DNA from: Umbelopsis ramanniana AG
Lineage: Eukaryota; Mucoromycota; Umbelopsidomycetes; Umbelopsidales; Umbelopsidaceae
Assembly: GCF_025399195.1 (NCBI RefSeq)
Contig: NW_026252139.1
Span: 62,001-126,000, forward strand
Direction: 5' to 3'
DNA length: 64,000 bases
The translations under genes and the position numbers were made by a program. Under the pieces are notes generated by a model that was not told the DNA's origin, made no database searches, and worked only from the letters and a program-made list of their open reading frames with translations. Positions within the stretch are counted from its first letter, which is position 1; each line of letters opens with the position of its first letter. Below, in pieces: positions 24,499 through 36,953 of the stretch.

Positions 24499-24982
24499 TT
24501 ATGAAGAAGCATAATCAGGAGTTAATGATAGACTTAGTACGTTTGAGCCTTCAATCATCGACTCAAATTCTTCCATCTTCTGAGCACGGTACTTGTGATC
24601 TTTTGCTCTAGAAGAATTGCCTATCCGGATATCTGGGCAAGATTTGCGAGGCTCTCGGCTAAGAAATTGGGAATCTTCCGAAGCAGAAGTTGTTGGTGAG
24701 CATCTTGAGAACTCCGAAGACTGCAGATCAACCAAGAAAGTTGATCTATCAGGCGACGTATTTGAATAGATTCCACTTGCATGAGTTAAGACTAAAGAAA
24801 AGATACCAATATTAGCAAAGGTATAATAGTGGTACCCTGATCAATGATAACGTACCAGGAGATGATATGTGCAAAGCCGAAGACTTCTTGCGATTAGGCA
24901 AAGAGAAGGTGGACGATACCGACATCCGCTTTTTGAAAGCTCTCTTTGGATCAGAGAAAATTTCGTCAAGAAACGAACCCAT
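24499..24982 (-). CDS. orphan protein, 139 residues
   Basis: Two exons, 24982-24856 and 24791-24499, joined by a canonical intron (GTACGT...TTTAG) in matching phase. I do not recognise the product. The N-terminus MGSFLDEIFSDPKRAFKKRM is followed by basic, serine-rich sequence (SLPNRKKSSALH), then a serine/threonine-rich middle. Near the end a charged helix RAKDHKYRAQKMEEFESMIE leads into SNVLSLSLTPD. The charged helix plus a short beta-like end is the most protein-like part and may be a conserved motif. Serine-rich composition and basic patches would suit a regulated, perhaps membrane-associated or nuclear protein, but this is only inference. Start chosen at the first ATG in frame. Confidence 0.6.
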
Positions 24983-25659
24983 CAAGTTGCTTATTTTATT
25001 CAATAAAGTGTTGAATTGTAAAAGATCAATGATGGAAGAGTTGCGAGTTAAATACTTCGACCTTAATGGTGGGATAATCGGAACACGAAAACAGTGTCAG
25101 TCTCTTGTCATCCGTTGCCACAGGATACCGCAGAGGCTGCTAAGACTACCTTTGGAATAAACTCCCCGCCGCAGAGAGGCTTTTTTTTTTCTCAAATGCA
25201 TCAGAAACAACGGAAATGCCATCTTTTAGGAGAACAGGTTTCAGACTGACGGGGGCCGAAGTTTATCCCGTAACTCGAACCAGCCCAAAAAAGACAGTTT
25301 GAGTTTTTGCAAAACAAAATATACTCGGAAGAGAAAGGCTTTCAGCTTGCTAACCAATTGCTTATGTTTCAGTTGGCAGTTTGCACATCTCAATTCTTTA
25401 CAGTTTATGGTAAGTAGACAGAGCACCGATGGACCATCAAGTTCTCAGGCTCTCCACCGAGTTAAAAAAAAAAAAGAAGAGACCTGACAACATTTGATAA
25501 ACAGAGAACACATCACACCATTCCATTAGTGTAGTCAAATTAAGACTCTGTTTTTCAGATTTTATTTGTTTGTAGGTGCCAACAAAAGGATTGGATACTG
25601 AACAAAAAGTACAAAGTATCCATGACAATGGTAACAGCCACGCAGTGATGCGTAAGCGC
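24983..25659. other. intergenic region
   Basis: Lies between the orphan gene start and the 3' end of the uS11 gene. Contains A-runs near 25463 and T-rich 3'UTR-like sequence for uS11. No gene is seen. Confidence 0.5.
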
Positions 25660-26642
<983 letters not shown>

Positions 26643-26968
26643 TGTGTTTGAAAGAGAAAGAACTCTTGGTGCTTTACAGCGTCAGTCAAATATGGGTGGC
26701 GGGACCGGCCACAGAAAAATTTGGACAGTCACTTTTTTGCGGTTAACAAAATTTCTAACAGCCATCAGTACGACATTAACGAACATAACTCAGAACCTTC
26801 AATGGCTATAATAACCCGTAGCACTCACTGAATATAAACCGAATTGGTCGTTTTTTATGGCATATAATGCGGTATCCAATTTATTTGTATAACGCTGCAT
26901 GTCTACTTCTGCTCATCATCAAAGCGATAAGCTTCAAATTAGAAAACCTTCCAATAAAACATCCAGCA
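26643..26968. other. uS11 promoter / 3' region of LRR gene
   Basis: A 326-bp gap upstream of the uS11 start and downstream of the LRR-scaffold stop. Presumed promoter of uS11; no specific element is recognised. Confidence 0.45.
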
Positions 26969-29900
26969 TCAGGCCCTATCCTTAATCTTGCGGCGAAGCA
27001 GTTGCTGAGCTTGTATACATTCGATCTTCTCGAATTTGATACCATCTAGCGACTTGATTCTTTTGCAAACTTTCAAAATAGTTGCTCTATACTCTTCTCG
27101 TTTGTTTCGCCAGAGCTGAGGCATGCAACGATGGAAAACATGATCATTATCACTCCATCTCCCGTCGTGCTCATATGACAGGTAATGCGATATAAGATCT
27201 TCGGATGGACCAGTAGGGTTGGATAATGTAGCATAAAATTTGGAGGTTAAGTTATTATGTCTATTAAAGAGAGGCCGGGAAAATCCAAATATCAGTACAG
27301 TGATATGCAATGGAAACACACACTAGCAATAATATTTACCGTAAATCCAAATATGAAAGTGAATGGAGTTGTTTGAGCGTTTGATTCATTGTTTTGAGGT
27401 TGTCTAGACGGTTATCCACCAGCACCAACTTCTGCAGTTGCGAGCAGCCGGCTAAAGGTGCAATGTCGCCCAAATAGTTACCACTAAGGTAAAGTATGAC
27501 AAGATTAGGGAAGTGGAGGGAGAAGTCGTTTGGGAGGTTCTCAAGTTGTGTTGAGCACAACTCCAAGTATTCCAAATTAGTGAAATTTTGAAATTCCTGT
27601 AGATTCGGCAATGCGTTTCCTGTAATATTCATATCATTGATTAATTGTACCAGTGTGATGTAGCTCACTCACATCTGCGAGACACATACCTGACAAAAAC
27701 AATTTGCGCACCCGCCTCAACTGGCTGATGTCCATATCACTTATGACCTCATGTTAGTTTGAAACCATCATTCGTATCCAGCGCATAGCGATAAACTCAC
27801 ATTTTATGTCCGCCTTGGTCTCGCATCGAAAAGCTGTCCAGGTGAACCATTACCGATAAGTTTCTAACGGTCATGAGCTGATTGTCATCCAAATATAGGG
27901 TCTTCACTGAAGGAAAGGGTGACGCATCCATAATTTTCAGGCGATTGAAGCTAAGTCTCAAGAGTTCGAGTGACGGTAAGGTTTGGTAGATGTTCATCCA
28001 CTTGATTTCGTTGTGATCTTCACAGTTCGTACAAAATAAAAATGTCAGTGACAAAGGACTCTGAGGTTCGGCTTAGAGTAATACAATGAACCTACCCAAA
28101 TTGATAGCTCGCAGCGATGTCAAGTGCTCAAGATTTTCCAGTCGCTCAATACCATTAAATGCTAGGTTCAGCATTTCCAATGAATGTCTAAAACAGTAAT
28201 GTACAAGTTAGTTCCAAAATTTCCAAACGCACTGACACTCCTGTTACTTACAGTGACGACCCAGAAAGATTCAGATCTCGTAATCTATTGTGCGACAGAT
28301 TCAGTCTTACCAGAAGCTTCATGTGCTTCACTCCGCTCCAACTTGATATGAGATTGTTTTCTGCATGCAACTCTTGCATGTTACGCAATGTGCTCAACTC
28401 TGTAAGATTTCACTCAAAGTCAGCATGGGTATGGACGTATTTTACAAACTACTTTATGCAGTCTTACCCTGAAGATTTTCCAGCATATTTTGAGATATGT
28501 TCAAGTAATGTAAATCGTGCAGATCACACAAGCCAGAGCAGTCAGTGATTCTAGTCAGGAGGTGTTATGGTGAGAAAACAACGGTATGGGTGAGCTACAG
28601 ATGGGCTTATGAATATTATACTGACCTGTTGTGGTGAGCTTTCAATTGTCGAAGGCTACGAGGAAGCTTATCTATGTGGGTGATGATATTGTGGGAGCTT
28701 AAATGTAGCCATTGAAAGATCTTCATTAATGACTATGTCAGTAGCGAACGAAGACGGCAGGGTAGACTTACATGTTTAGCACTTCCAGCAAAGGGACACA
28801 ATCTCGTAAACCTGAGATTGCAGACAAATTCTGATGGCTGAGATCAAGATATCTGATATTGCTCCACTCTTCATACGGGCGTAGTCGTGCCAAATGTTCG
28901 ACAATAACACCCAGTGATATATCCTGCTCATCTTCTTTCCGCACCACCATTCCGTCATTAGCTTCACCTCTCAAAGTAATGTGAGCTGCTTGAGTTCGTC
29001 TATCATCGTGATGACCGTGTTGATCATGAACAGTCACCATTTTTTGAAACACCTGTTTGATAGGGTCTAATCGAAGACAACGATTACGAAGTTTTGGTTA
29101 AGGGAGACGATCTCATCGCTATAATTGCATTGATTGTCAAAATAAGCATACCTATGTCGATATGAGGGTATGGTTGGTTGAATGAAACAGCAGCCGAGCT
29201 TGTTTGAGTGAGCTTCTCTTGAACCATGGTCGAACCCTTATTGCAGTTATCAGTGGCTATGCTCATGTCGTGCGAGAACGAGTAAGTATGTTTTTGGAAA
29301 ACATGAGTACGTGGTCTAGCTTGTTGTGATTGAAGCATATTCTCTGGGGTAGCATCCAGATTTGTATCGACCATGCTGTCCTTTTCACCAAACATCAACT
29401 CATCATATGGAATATTTTCCAGTAAGGCGCTAGTGGAGTGTACTGATGGTTCGTTAAATACATCGATGTCGCTGGAACCGTCTGTAATTTCTGATCGCTC
29501 ATCGTTCGACAAGGATGGTGAAGGTACTGTAGAGTTTGCGTCTGCATCGGGTATAATATTGACAATAGCTGGGTCATAGGTTTCATTGTTGGTAAGCGAG
29601 GAAACTCCCGTCAATGATGGGCTTGTCACGTCTGCGATAGTCGAAGAGGGTATAATGCAGCAGTTGGCATCGGGTGGCGATTCTATAGACGGATTGTTCA
29701 GATCATCATGCAAAATTATAAATGGTAAAGATCGTATCATATACAACGTACCAGTTACTGTTTCTTCGCATGGTATTGACTTTGCTTCCTCATTTGTTTC
29801 AATGGAGACGTTTGAAACCATTTCGTAAAGATCCTGCTTTATGCGGGGTATGTACTTTGCAGGTACGGGACAGGCAAAGTCAGTATTGGCAAAGTGACCC

Positions 29901-30934
29901 TTTTGGTGCCGTGACAGCCATCCTATTGGTGCGTTATCTTTATCCTTAACCCAAGTGGCATTTATGTCAGCGTCTGACGATTGTCGGTTGCTGAGCTGTG
30001 GACGCCGAAAGGCTGAAAAGGAAGGAGTTTCAAACGGATGCTCTTCAGAACCACTATCGCTTAAATCAGACGGAAATGGTTTTGGTTCGTCCCAAATCGA
30101 AGTTAGGTTAGTGATATTCAGAGCTTGATCTGAACTTCGACGTGTTTCACTTTGGCTATCATGTTTGGTGACAAGCTGCTTGTCATCCTCCTTTATCGAA
30201 TGGGCTGAGACGGCTCTTTTGAGTTTCTCAACAAATTGTCGAACTTGCCGTTGCTCGATGTCATTGATATTATGGGATGTATTGGGTGGGTCAACAATAT
30301 TTTCAGCGTGAATTTCGATATTTCTCTCCTTGTTGCGTGGGGTCCAATTTCTGGCCTCATGATCTTTGATGAATTGCGTTAAGTCATGAGTGTATTTATC
30401 ACTATCATCCAGAGGCGTTGGGCTATCCCTCAACACTACTGAGTCTACGTTGGAAGGGCTTGTTTCAATGATTGATGGACTTTGACTGTACTGCGAATCT
30501 TCCGTGGTATGCTTGCTTCGATCGATGTTATCATTCGCAAGATCATTTGAAAACCCAACTTCCAGCATGATATCTGTCATATCCTGACCAAGACTGGTAT
30601 TCAGATCAAAGCTGCTTGAGCCCCCTAGGTCATCATTCGAAATATTTTCAAGGGAAGATAATGATGAAGACTCATGAACACTGGTATCAGAGGGTGCTGG
30701 CATCCGCACTTGTAAAGTATCAACCAGAGCAAGGCTATGTTTAGGACTTTGCTCTGTGGGAAGCTTGGCGTTGAGTCGGATTGATCCTTTCTGTGCTGTA
30801 TCTTTCTTCAAACGGTTACTAAATTTCTTGTTAGAAAACTTTTTGGCCATGGGGTTATCACTGGCAGACGTGGCAGTGGTGACCTTTCTTTGAACATTGA
30901 ATGGTGCCTGACTCCGAATGGCGCTGTCAGACAT
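26969..30934 (-). CDS. cdc11-like: leucine-rich-repeat scaffold, Cdc11/Nud1-like
   Basis: Ten exons: 30934-29152, 29066-28772, 28697-28626, 28550-28468, 28399-28252, 28187-28096, 28017-27801, 27739-27690, 27619-27340 and 27260-26969. They give 1103 residues. The first 600 are serine-rich and disordered. The C-terminal third holds a run of leucine-rich repeats: IRYLDLSHQNLSAISGL, LEVLNISHNIITHID, LRLSFNRLKIMD, VKTLYLDDNQL and LSYLDLRHNNLTSKF. The end is EEYRATILKVCKRIKSLDG. A disordered N-terminus with C-terminal LRRs of this type is the architecture of the spindle-pole-body scaffolds Cdc11 (S. pombe), Nud1 (S. cerevisiae) and centriolin. Those anchor the SIN/MEN mitotic-exit cascade. I assign it on architecture, so another LRR scaffold is possible. 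The LRR exons are small, and acceptors such as TTTAAG were chosen by frame continuity. Confidence 0.82.
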
Positions 30935-31225
30935 TTTTCAGATGATCCAAAAGGAGAATGAAGAGTCAACGGCAACAACGGAAGAAGCGCCAATCTGATA
31001 CACTTGTGTTAAGAATGACTTGACGAATTCTTGGATGGGTGTATGCAATAAAAAAAGGAATGGAGATTAAAAAGTAACGTAGGTTGGGAAATAAAAAATA
31101 AAAATTGACAGCATATTAATTAACATCAAGGATGCTGCTCCCAGAAGGTTCGAGTGGCTTATTGCAATGAACGTGGTATCTCGGGTGTATTATATTTGCT
31201 TTATTATTATGCTTTTCATTGCTCA

Positions 31226-33418
31226 CTACAAGGGATTGAACGTGTAATTGGATAATCCAATATTTCCTTGTGCATCCCGGATAATGACTCCCTTGATTAC
31301 TCCCAGCTGCTGGTGAGGTTCAGGCATCGACAATCTAATAGAAAACCAAATTATTAGACCATTGTAAATCCCAAAAATAAGATGTAGAATATGAAGACTT
31401 ACCTAGGAGCATCACTAGCGCCTGCCATGAAATCACTAAGAGAGAATACGATTAAAAAAAAAAGTTAAGAGATAAAAATATAGCCTGAAGGGCTTTGGTT
31501 TCAAAGCGCTGCAAGGTAAACTTACGTTGGAAGTGGTAAGGCTGAATGCCTGCCATAATCTCGGCTAGCAAAGCTTTTCAGAGGTAAGGGGGGCATGAAC
31601 TGTTGAGGCCACTGTTGCTGCTGCGCTTGGGCCCCTTGCCCTTGGTATGTAGGATATATCGTTTGCTGGGATCCATAAGCATGGTTAGCACTTTGGTTTT
31701 GATATTGTCCATAATAGCCTGTAAACTAGTTTATCAGTATCTTTCGGTAAGACAGGAACGCAAACAGTATCCCTACTGTTATCTCCCCTGTCTTTTAACG
31801 CATCATGAACGTTCGAAGTCTGGTACTCACCGTTACCATATGCTGAGTTAGCATCAGGATAATTATTTGCATATCCATAATTTGATTCTACTGGAGTCTC
31901 TGGAAGATGAGCCTGTTGCAAAGCCGGCATAGGTGGTGCCTCATATGTACTCCTACTTGGTCGTCCAGAAAGATTGGGATGAACTGGCCCAACTTGTTGC
32001 CGCTGTTCTCTTTCAGGTGAGGGGGGTCCTCTAGGCGGTGGGCCACGTCCAGGAAACCGTTCATCCGACCTTATGTATCCATCTCGTCTACGATCATCGT
32101 ACCTCGCACTAGGACCAGGTGGTGGTATTCTGTCTTCTCTCGGCCGTCGCCGCATATCCGGACCTGGCGACAAGGGAGGAGGAGGTGGTCGTCTGTCATC
32201 ATAGCGCCGTTCTCGAAAATAATCATCCCTGTCCTTTCTATCTCTATAGTCTCGAGTGGGTGAAGGACCTCTTCCATAGCCGTCACGGGATCGATAGGAT
32301 CCTCCTGGAGGGGGGTAGTATGGTGCATGTCGTGGAGGATAGTTTCCTCGCCCAGGTGCAGACCTACTCACGCGATACTTTCCACCATCGCTATTGGTAT
32401 CATAATACCAATCACCCCTTGAATCTGCGCTGTCTTTACCAGATCGTCTATGGTTGAGTTGATCCCATAATCGTAAAATAATGGAAATACCTAGTGTGTT
32501 CAGCATGAAAAGTTTAGTTAGAAAGACTCACAATAATCCGTGACTAATGTTTCCAACAAGGCGAGATTCCGCAAAAAGAACATATATCTGTCATCGTTGC
32601 CGCCCATCACGATGCAAGCTTGTCATACCTTCTGGAAACTTATCACTACTGACATCTGCCACACTCCCTTTTCCCGTTGCTGTATCAGATCCATTAGCCA
32701 ACTGTCGCTTCTCTAAATCATTGTAATATTCGTATCGAATCTCTGATATCGCGTCATCAAAGCTTCGCTCGACGGCTTCATATTCATCAAAGCGCATATT
32801 GATGATCTTTCAAGATTATATAACCAAGGTCGTACGGTCCGAAGAAGAATTTATAAGTTTTGACGACACTTTCCTTGCCGAAACCATATGACTTATCCGA
32901 CGCTCCATACAAAGGAAAACGCCATACTCACCTCATTGTCTGGGCTGACATCTGCCAATGCCTCCTTGCCTTGCTCCGTAAGCTCATGCTGTATTGTAAC
33001 TTTCGCTGCCTGTAAGACTTGTTGACTGCAATATGCCTTCAATTCCGACCATATTTTTCTCTTGTCTTTCAGTAGCTTTGTTATGTCGGCCTCATCTTTC
33101 AGCGACATATCCTTCAAAACATACTAGAAATATATAAAATAAACGTTTGTTATGGATCGAAAACAATACAATATAGCAGGATCCGGCGTGAAGGCTTACC
33201 GATTTGCATGCTTCTAAGAAAAGAAGATGGAGAGCATTTGTTGATCTCTTCGGTTTTGATCTTTGCTGTGAGACGGACGGAGGTAATTGATTTGCAAACG
33301 CTGGTGTTCGCTGTGGCTTTTGGTTTGATGGAGGATCTTGGGTTGCATCTCCTTGATCTTCAGGAATCCGTAGCTCCTCTCCGTCGTTGACTTTTTGGTG
33401 CACGTCCTCGCTATCCAT
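31226..33418 (-). CDS. unrecognised Arg/Pro/Gly-rich protein
   Basis: Seven exons: 33418-33200, 33123-32932, 32816-32639, 32490-31831, 31718-31526, 31435-31403 and 31334-31226. They give 527 residues with every phase matching. I do not recognise the family. Residues about 60-195 are helical and charged (LLFLEACKSYVLKDMSL, KLLKDKRKIWSELKAYCSQQ, EIRYEYYNDLEKRQ), probably a folded or coiled-coil part. Residues about 210-380 are low-complexity R/D/P/G/Y-rich (YRDRKDRDDYFRERRYDDRR), like RNA-associated disordered regions. A Q-rich segment and a short, conserved-looking end (GVIIRDAQGNIGLSNYTFNP) follow. Composition suggests an RNA-linked nuclear protein, which is inference only. It is divergent from the GH28 gene 1.2 kb away. 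Confidence 0.82.
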
Positions 33419-34617
33419 TTCTATAATGGCTTCTCGCTCTGGAGGGTTTTGACTTTTTTTGTTCACTGAACAGTTTACTGTCGCCCCACAAAATGCTTTT
33501 TTTTTCTCGCGGGAATACAAAAAAAAAAAAATTGGGCCCGGTGTCTCGACATACCCCTCAGTTACTGAAACAGAGCGTGAGGAAATAAGCGAATGGTTAT
33601 TATACATAGCAGCCCAGAGTAGTAACATCATATATTTGATATAAATGGGGTTCTTCTCTGCTTTTTCAGGAAGATTCTTGTAGGATGTTTAGTATATTTA
33701 ATACTTCTCGATACCAATACAATTTGTATAATGGTGCCATCTCAGCTTTCTACTGTTTGTGAAAGAAACAGAAGAAGCAAGGGCACTGTTGCAAAGAACC
33801 TTTTAGCTCTGTTAGTATGATATCTGGTATGTACAACTAGCTAGCTCCCTATTCCAACTAGAAGTATCTTATCAACCATTCTTTCGTAATCACGGTCAAA
33901 ATAAATGAACTATGCAGGTTAGGTTTGGCTGCATTTTCTCTCACCGCTGCACTCGAGAGCAAGTCGTTGTTCCTCATAAGGAAAATAAGGCAATAACAAG
34001 TATTTATAAATCATGAGCAAAAACTCTCAATGGGTAATATCCCGACCGCAGGTTAGGGGAAATTTTCTGATAGCAGCTTTGAAACAACCAAGAGCTAAGC
34101 CAGCCAAACAACTTAGATGTAGGCAACTGCGAGGAAGGCTGGTGCGATAATGCGACCAAATCCTTTAACAGGCTTGATTCTTGCGGCTGTGACTGGAATC
34201 ATGATATGGTTCGAATAAGGGTGTGTCCCAAGCTTAGGGCATGACCAGTCAGCAACAACCGTGATATAACGTCGACTGTCTTGCTTGGATCAGGCACAAT
34301 AGCTGTTTCATCTAAACCATTAATGCCATCGCAGAAACGGCTAGTCGGCATATTTGAAGATGACATTCTAACTGAGTTACTGGACATGTGTGACAATGGC
34401 TTCCCCTTCGCTGCAAACAAACGATAACAACCTGCAGCATCTTTACTACTACTTTAATGACATGATCACCTCAGTCCGTTCACCCGAAAAATAAAGTTGA
34501 GGCGCTGCTTAAATACTTCAACTAATGCCTGATGCCAAAAATTACACTATTTTCTTTTTTCCCTCCTTTCTCCCAAATTTTTCTTCCCACTAGAGCAGAG
34601 TCTAGCTTAGGATATCC
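33419..34617. other. divergent intergenic region
   Basis: Lies between the Arg/Pro-rich gene and the exopolygalacturonase gene. Apart from a doubtful small frame at 34199-34387, listed separately, nothing is recognised. CT-rich sequence at 34550-34590 precedes the GH28 start. Confidence 0.45.
34199..34387 (-). CDS. doubtful small open frame
   Basis: A 62-residue uninterrupted frame beginning MSSNSVRMSSSNMPTSRFCD and ending in a hydrophobic stretch (TVDVISRLLLTGHALSLGHT). An overlapping frame, entered through a possible acceptor at about 34290 (CCAAG|CAAG), also reads openly to a stop at about 34112. It ends PVKGFGRIIAPAFLAVAYI. The two readings cannot both be coding here. No family is recognised, so this may be noise. 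Confidence 0.22.
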   Translation of the reverse strand: MSSNSVRMSSSNMPTSRFCDGINGLDETAIVPDPSKTVDVISRLLLTGHALSLGHTLIRTIS

Positions 34618-35986
34618 ATGAAGCTTGAAGTAACCTTCATCGCGTTAATTTTGGCTTGGATTACAACCGCTTGCCACCACCATCACAAAGGCGATGCTCA
34701 TGAATACAACTTAGACCATCGCGATGACCACCCTAAGCATCATAAAACCTGTAGACTATATCCAGCTGGTAATGGAACGGATGACACGCCAAATATACTA
34801 AAAGCTTTCCAGCATTGTGGTGTTAATGGCACGATTATTTTCACAAATCACACCTTCCAAATCGACCAAGTCATGAACACCACCAATTTGTACAACTGTG
34901 ATGTCCACATTCATGGAACTCTTCTCTGGTCCACAAACATTACATACTGGGTAAACAACTTGTTGCCCGTTCAATTCCAGAACCTCTCTACCAGTTGGTT
35001 ATTTGGCGGAAAAAATGTTCGACTTCATGGGTACGGCCATGGCACCCTAGACGGCAATGGACAAGTGTGGTACGACTGGAATCAAAATAGAACAAATGCA
35101 CCAGGCAGACCAATGACTTTTATAGTTTACAATTCGGATAATGTTATCATACGTGGATTGAGGATAGTGCAAGCGCAATTTTGGTCCATGCTGGTAACAA
35201 CCTCAAAAAACATTGTAATCACCGACATGTACGTTAATAATACATCGAACTCGACCTCTACCACTGTCAATACAGATGGCATCGATGTGTGGCGCGCGGA
35301 CAATGTAACGATATCAAGATGGAATATTACGTGCTTCGATGATGCCGTTGCAATCAAGGGGAACTCCTCAAACATATACGTTTCTGATATTTATGCCTAT
35401 CGCACGACCGGCTTTGCTATCGGCTCGATTGGTCAGGTAGGATGAACTTATTTGTTGATTTCTCACGGATATCCTTAAGCTTAACAGTCACACCATCTAG
35501 TATGCTGAACGGCCTGACTATGTAACAAATGTCACCATGGAGAGGATTACACTTGATGACGGCCTCAGTTATGGCGCCTTTGTAAAAACTTGGTCTGGAG
35601 TGTCTAGCGGGGTAGCACCGAACGGTGGTGGCGGTGGCGGCGGACACGTGCAGAATGTCACCTTTCGCAATTTCAACATATCATGTCCTATCCCAATCGT
35701 CGTGACCCAGTGCACGTTTTATGCTACTAAAGGCAACCCTCGCAAGTGTGATACATCCAAGTTGAGCATTGACAATGTTACCTGGGAAAACGTCACAGCG
35801 TTAGCAACAAATGATTTCGCAAACATCCACTGTTCCTCGGCCGCCCCGTGTAATTTGAGGTGGTCCAATGTAAACATAACATCGACTTGGAAGCCAGCAT
35901 CCGTTCGATGTGCAAATATTGCAAACCAGAACTTGACGGGCATAGAAGGCTCTAATATCCCATGCCAAGAATGGTCAAACGACTAG
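34618..35986 (+). CDS. secreted GH28 exopolygalacturonase
   Basis: Exons 34618-35436 and 35501-35986 give 434 residues. A signal peptide (MKLEVTFIALILAWITTA) is followed by a histidine-rich stretch. The parallel beta-helix enzyme hydrolyses alpha-1,4-galacturonan from the non-reducing end outside the cell. GH28 motifs: NTDG with N218-T-D220; D241-D242 in CFDDAVAIKGNS; and SIGQYAERPDYVTNVT. The GHG motif, where the conserved histidine normally sits, reads TGF at 264-266. The R-I-K motif reads FVKTW with K302 kept. This resembles exo-acting rather than endo-acting fungal enzymes, including those of Rhizopus. Many NxT/S sites indicate heavy N-glycosylation. A glycine tract (GGGGGGG) at about residues 317-323 is unusual. 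Confidence 0.92.
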
Positions 35987-36953
35987 GTTTCACATCACCC
36001 TGCTATATACCAGCACATTGAGGATGGCTAATATTTAGACAATGCCGCCTATGTTTCTTTACATGTATTCTTTGTTTGTTTTAATGTTGTAGTATCAAAT
36101 GAAAAAATCTTCCCCAAGCTTTGGTTAATATATTATGCCTTTTAATCTCTTGACCATTTGAGATATTTGGGGCATTTGGCGACCGTCATTTCGATTTTTA
36201 TCTCGCTCGCATGCTCTCATGGGAAAGGAACAGAATAATACATGAGTGCCCATTTATATAGAGGACTGCAATTAGATTCTGGTAATTTAATATCGGCGTA
36301 ATGTCTACACCATAGCCATACTACTTCGCCCAAGGTATAACTTGAACGTTATGCTTATCCAAAAATTGTGTTAAATGCCAAGGATTTTATGTAGACGATA
36401 TTGCTTATCTTACACCCCACAATGCTTCGACTTCCGAAAGCGCTTTATGCTTCATTGGACAGGGTCCGAGAAACAGAATAGGCTACCAAAAAATAATGTT
36501 GACAAGAGCATGCATCTCCTTGTAACTATGAAAATGCGTGCAATAAGAGTATATAAGCGAGATAAAATAATATGTGATCAATCAGACTTGAGAATCCCAT
36601 TCATCTTTAACTCAAACTGAAAGCTAGGCTGCCGTCTTACGGTCTTTGTATGTCATTTTTATGAGGTGTCATCGTGGTACAAGGCAAACACTTACAGCAC
36701 TGCGGCGTTTGTTTGGCCAAGCTGTTGTAAAATGAACTCATCTGCTGTACCAAATATCCATGGTCAAGTTCATATTACAAAGGTATGTATAACATGTAAT
36801 TGTTCTCAAAAGTATGATTTTTTGCCACTGCGCTGAGAGGGGCTTTCTGCTGCCTTATAAGTGTGACTGGGGTTGGTTGCATCATATCCGTTCGGAGCCA
36901 AGATTTTGGCTGTTCACTTACTTGCTGTCCCGACTTCCATAGATGTCAGTTTG
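35987..36953. other. intergenic region upstream of PAK gene
   Basis: Holds a possible 5' coding exon of the PAK gene at 36732-36782 (17 codons ending in a GTATGT donor). Otherwise A/T-rich with no recognised gene. Confidence 0.4.
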
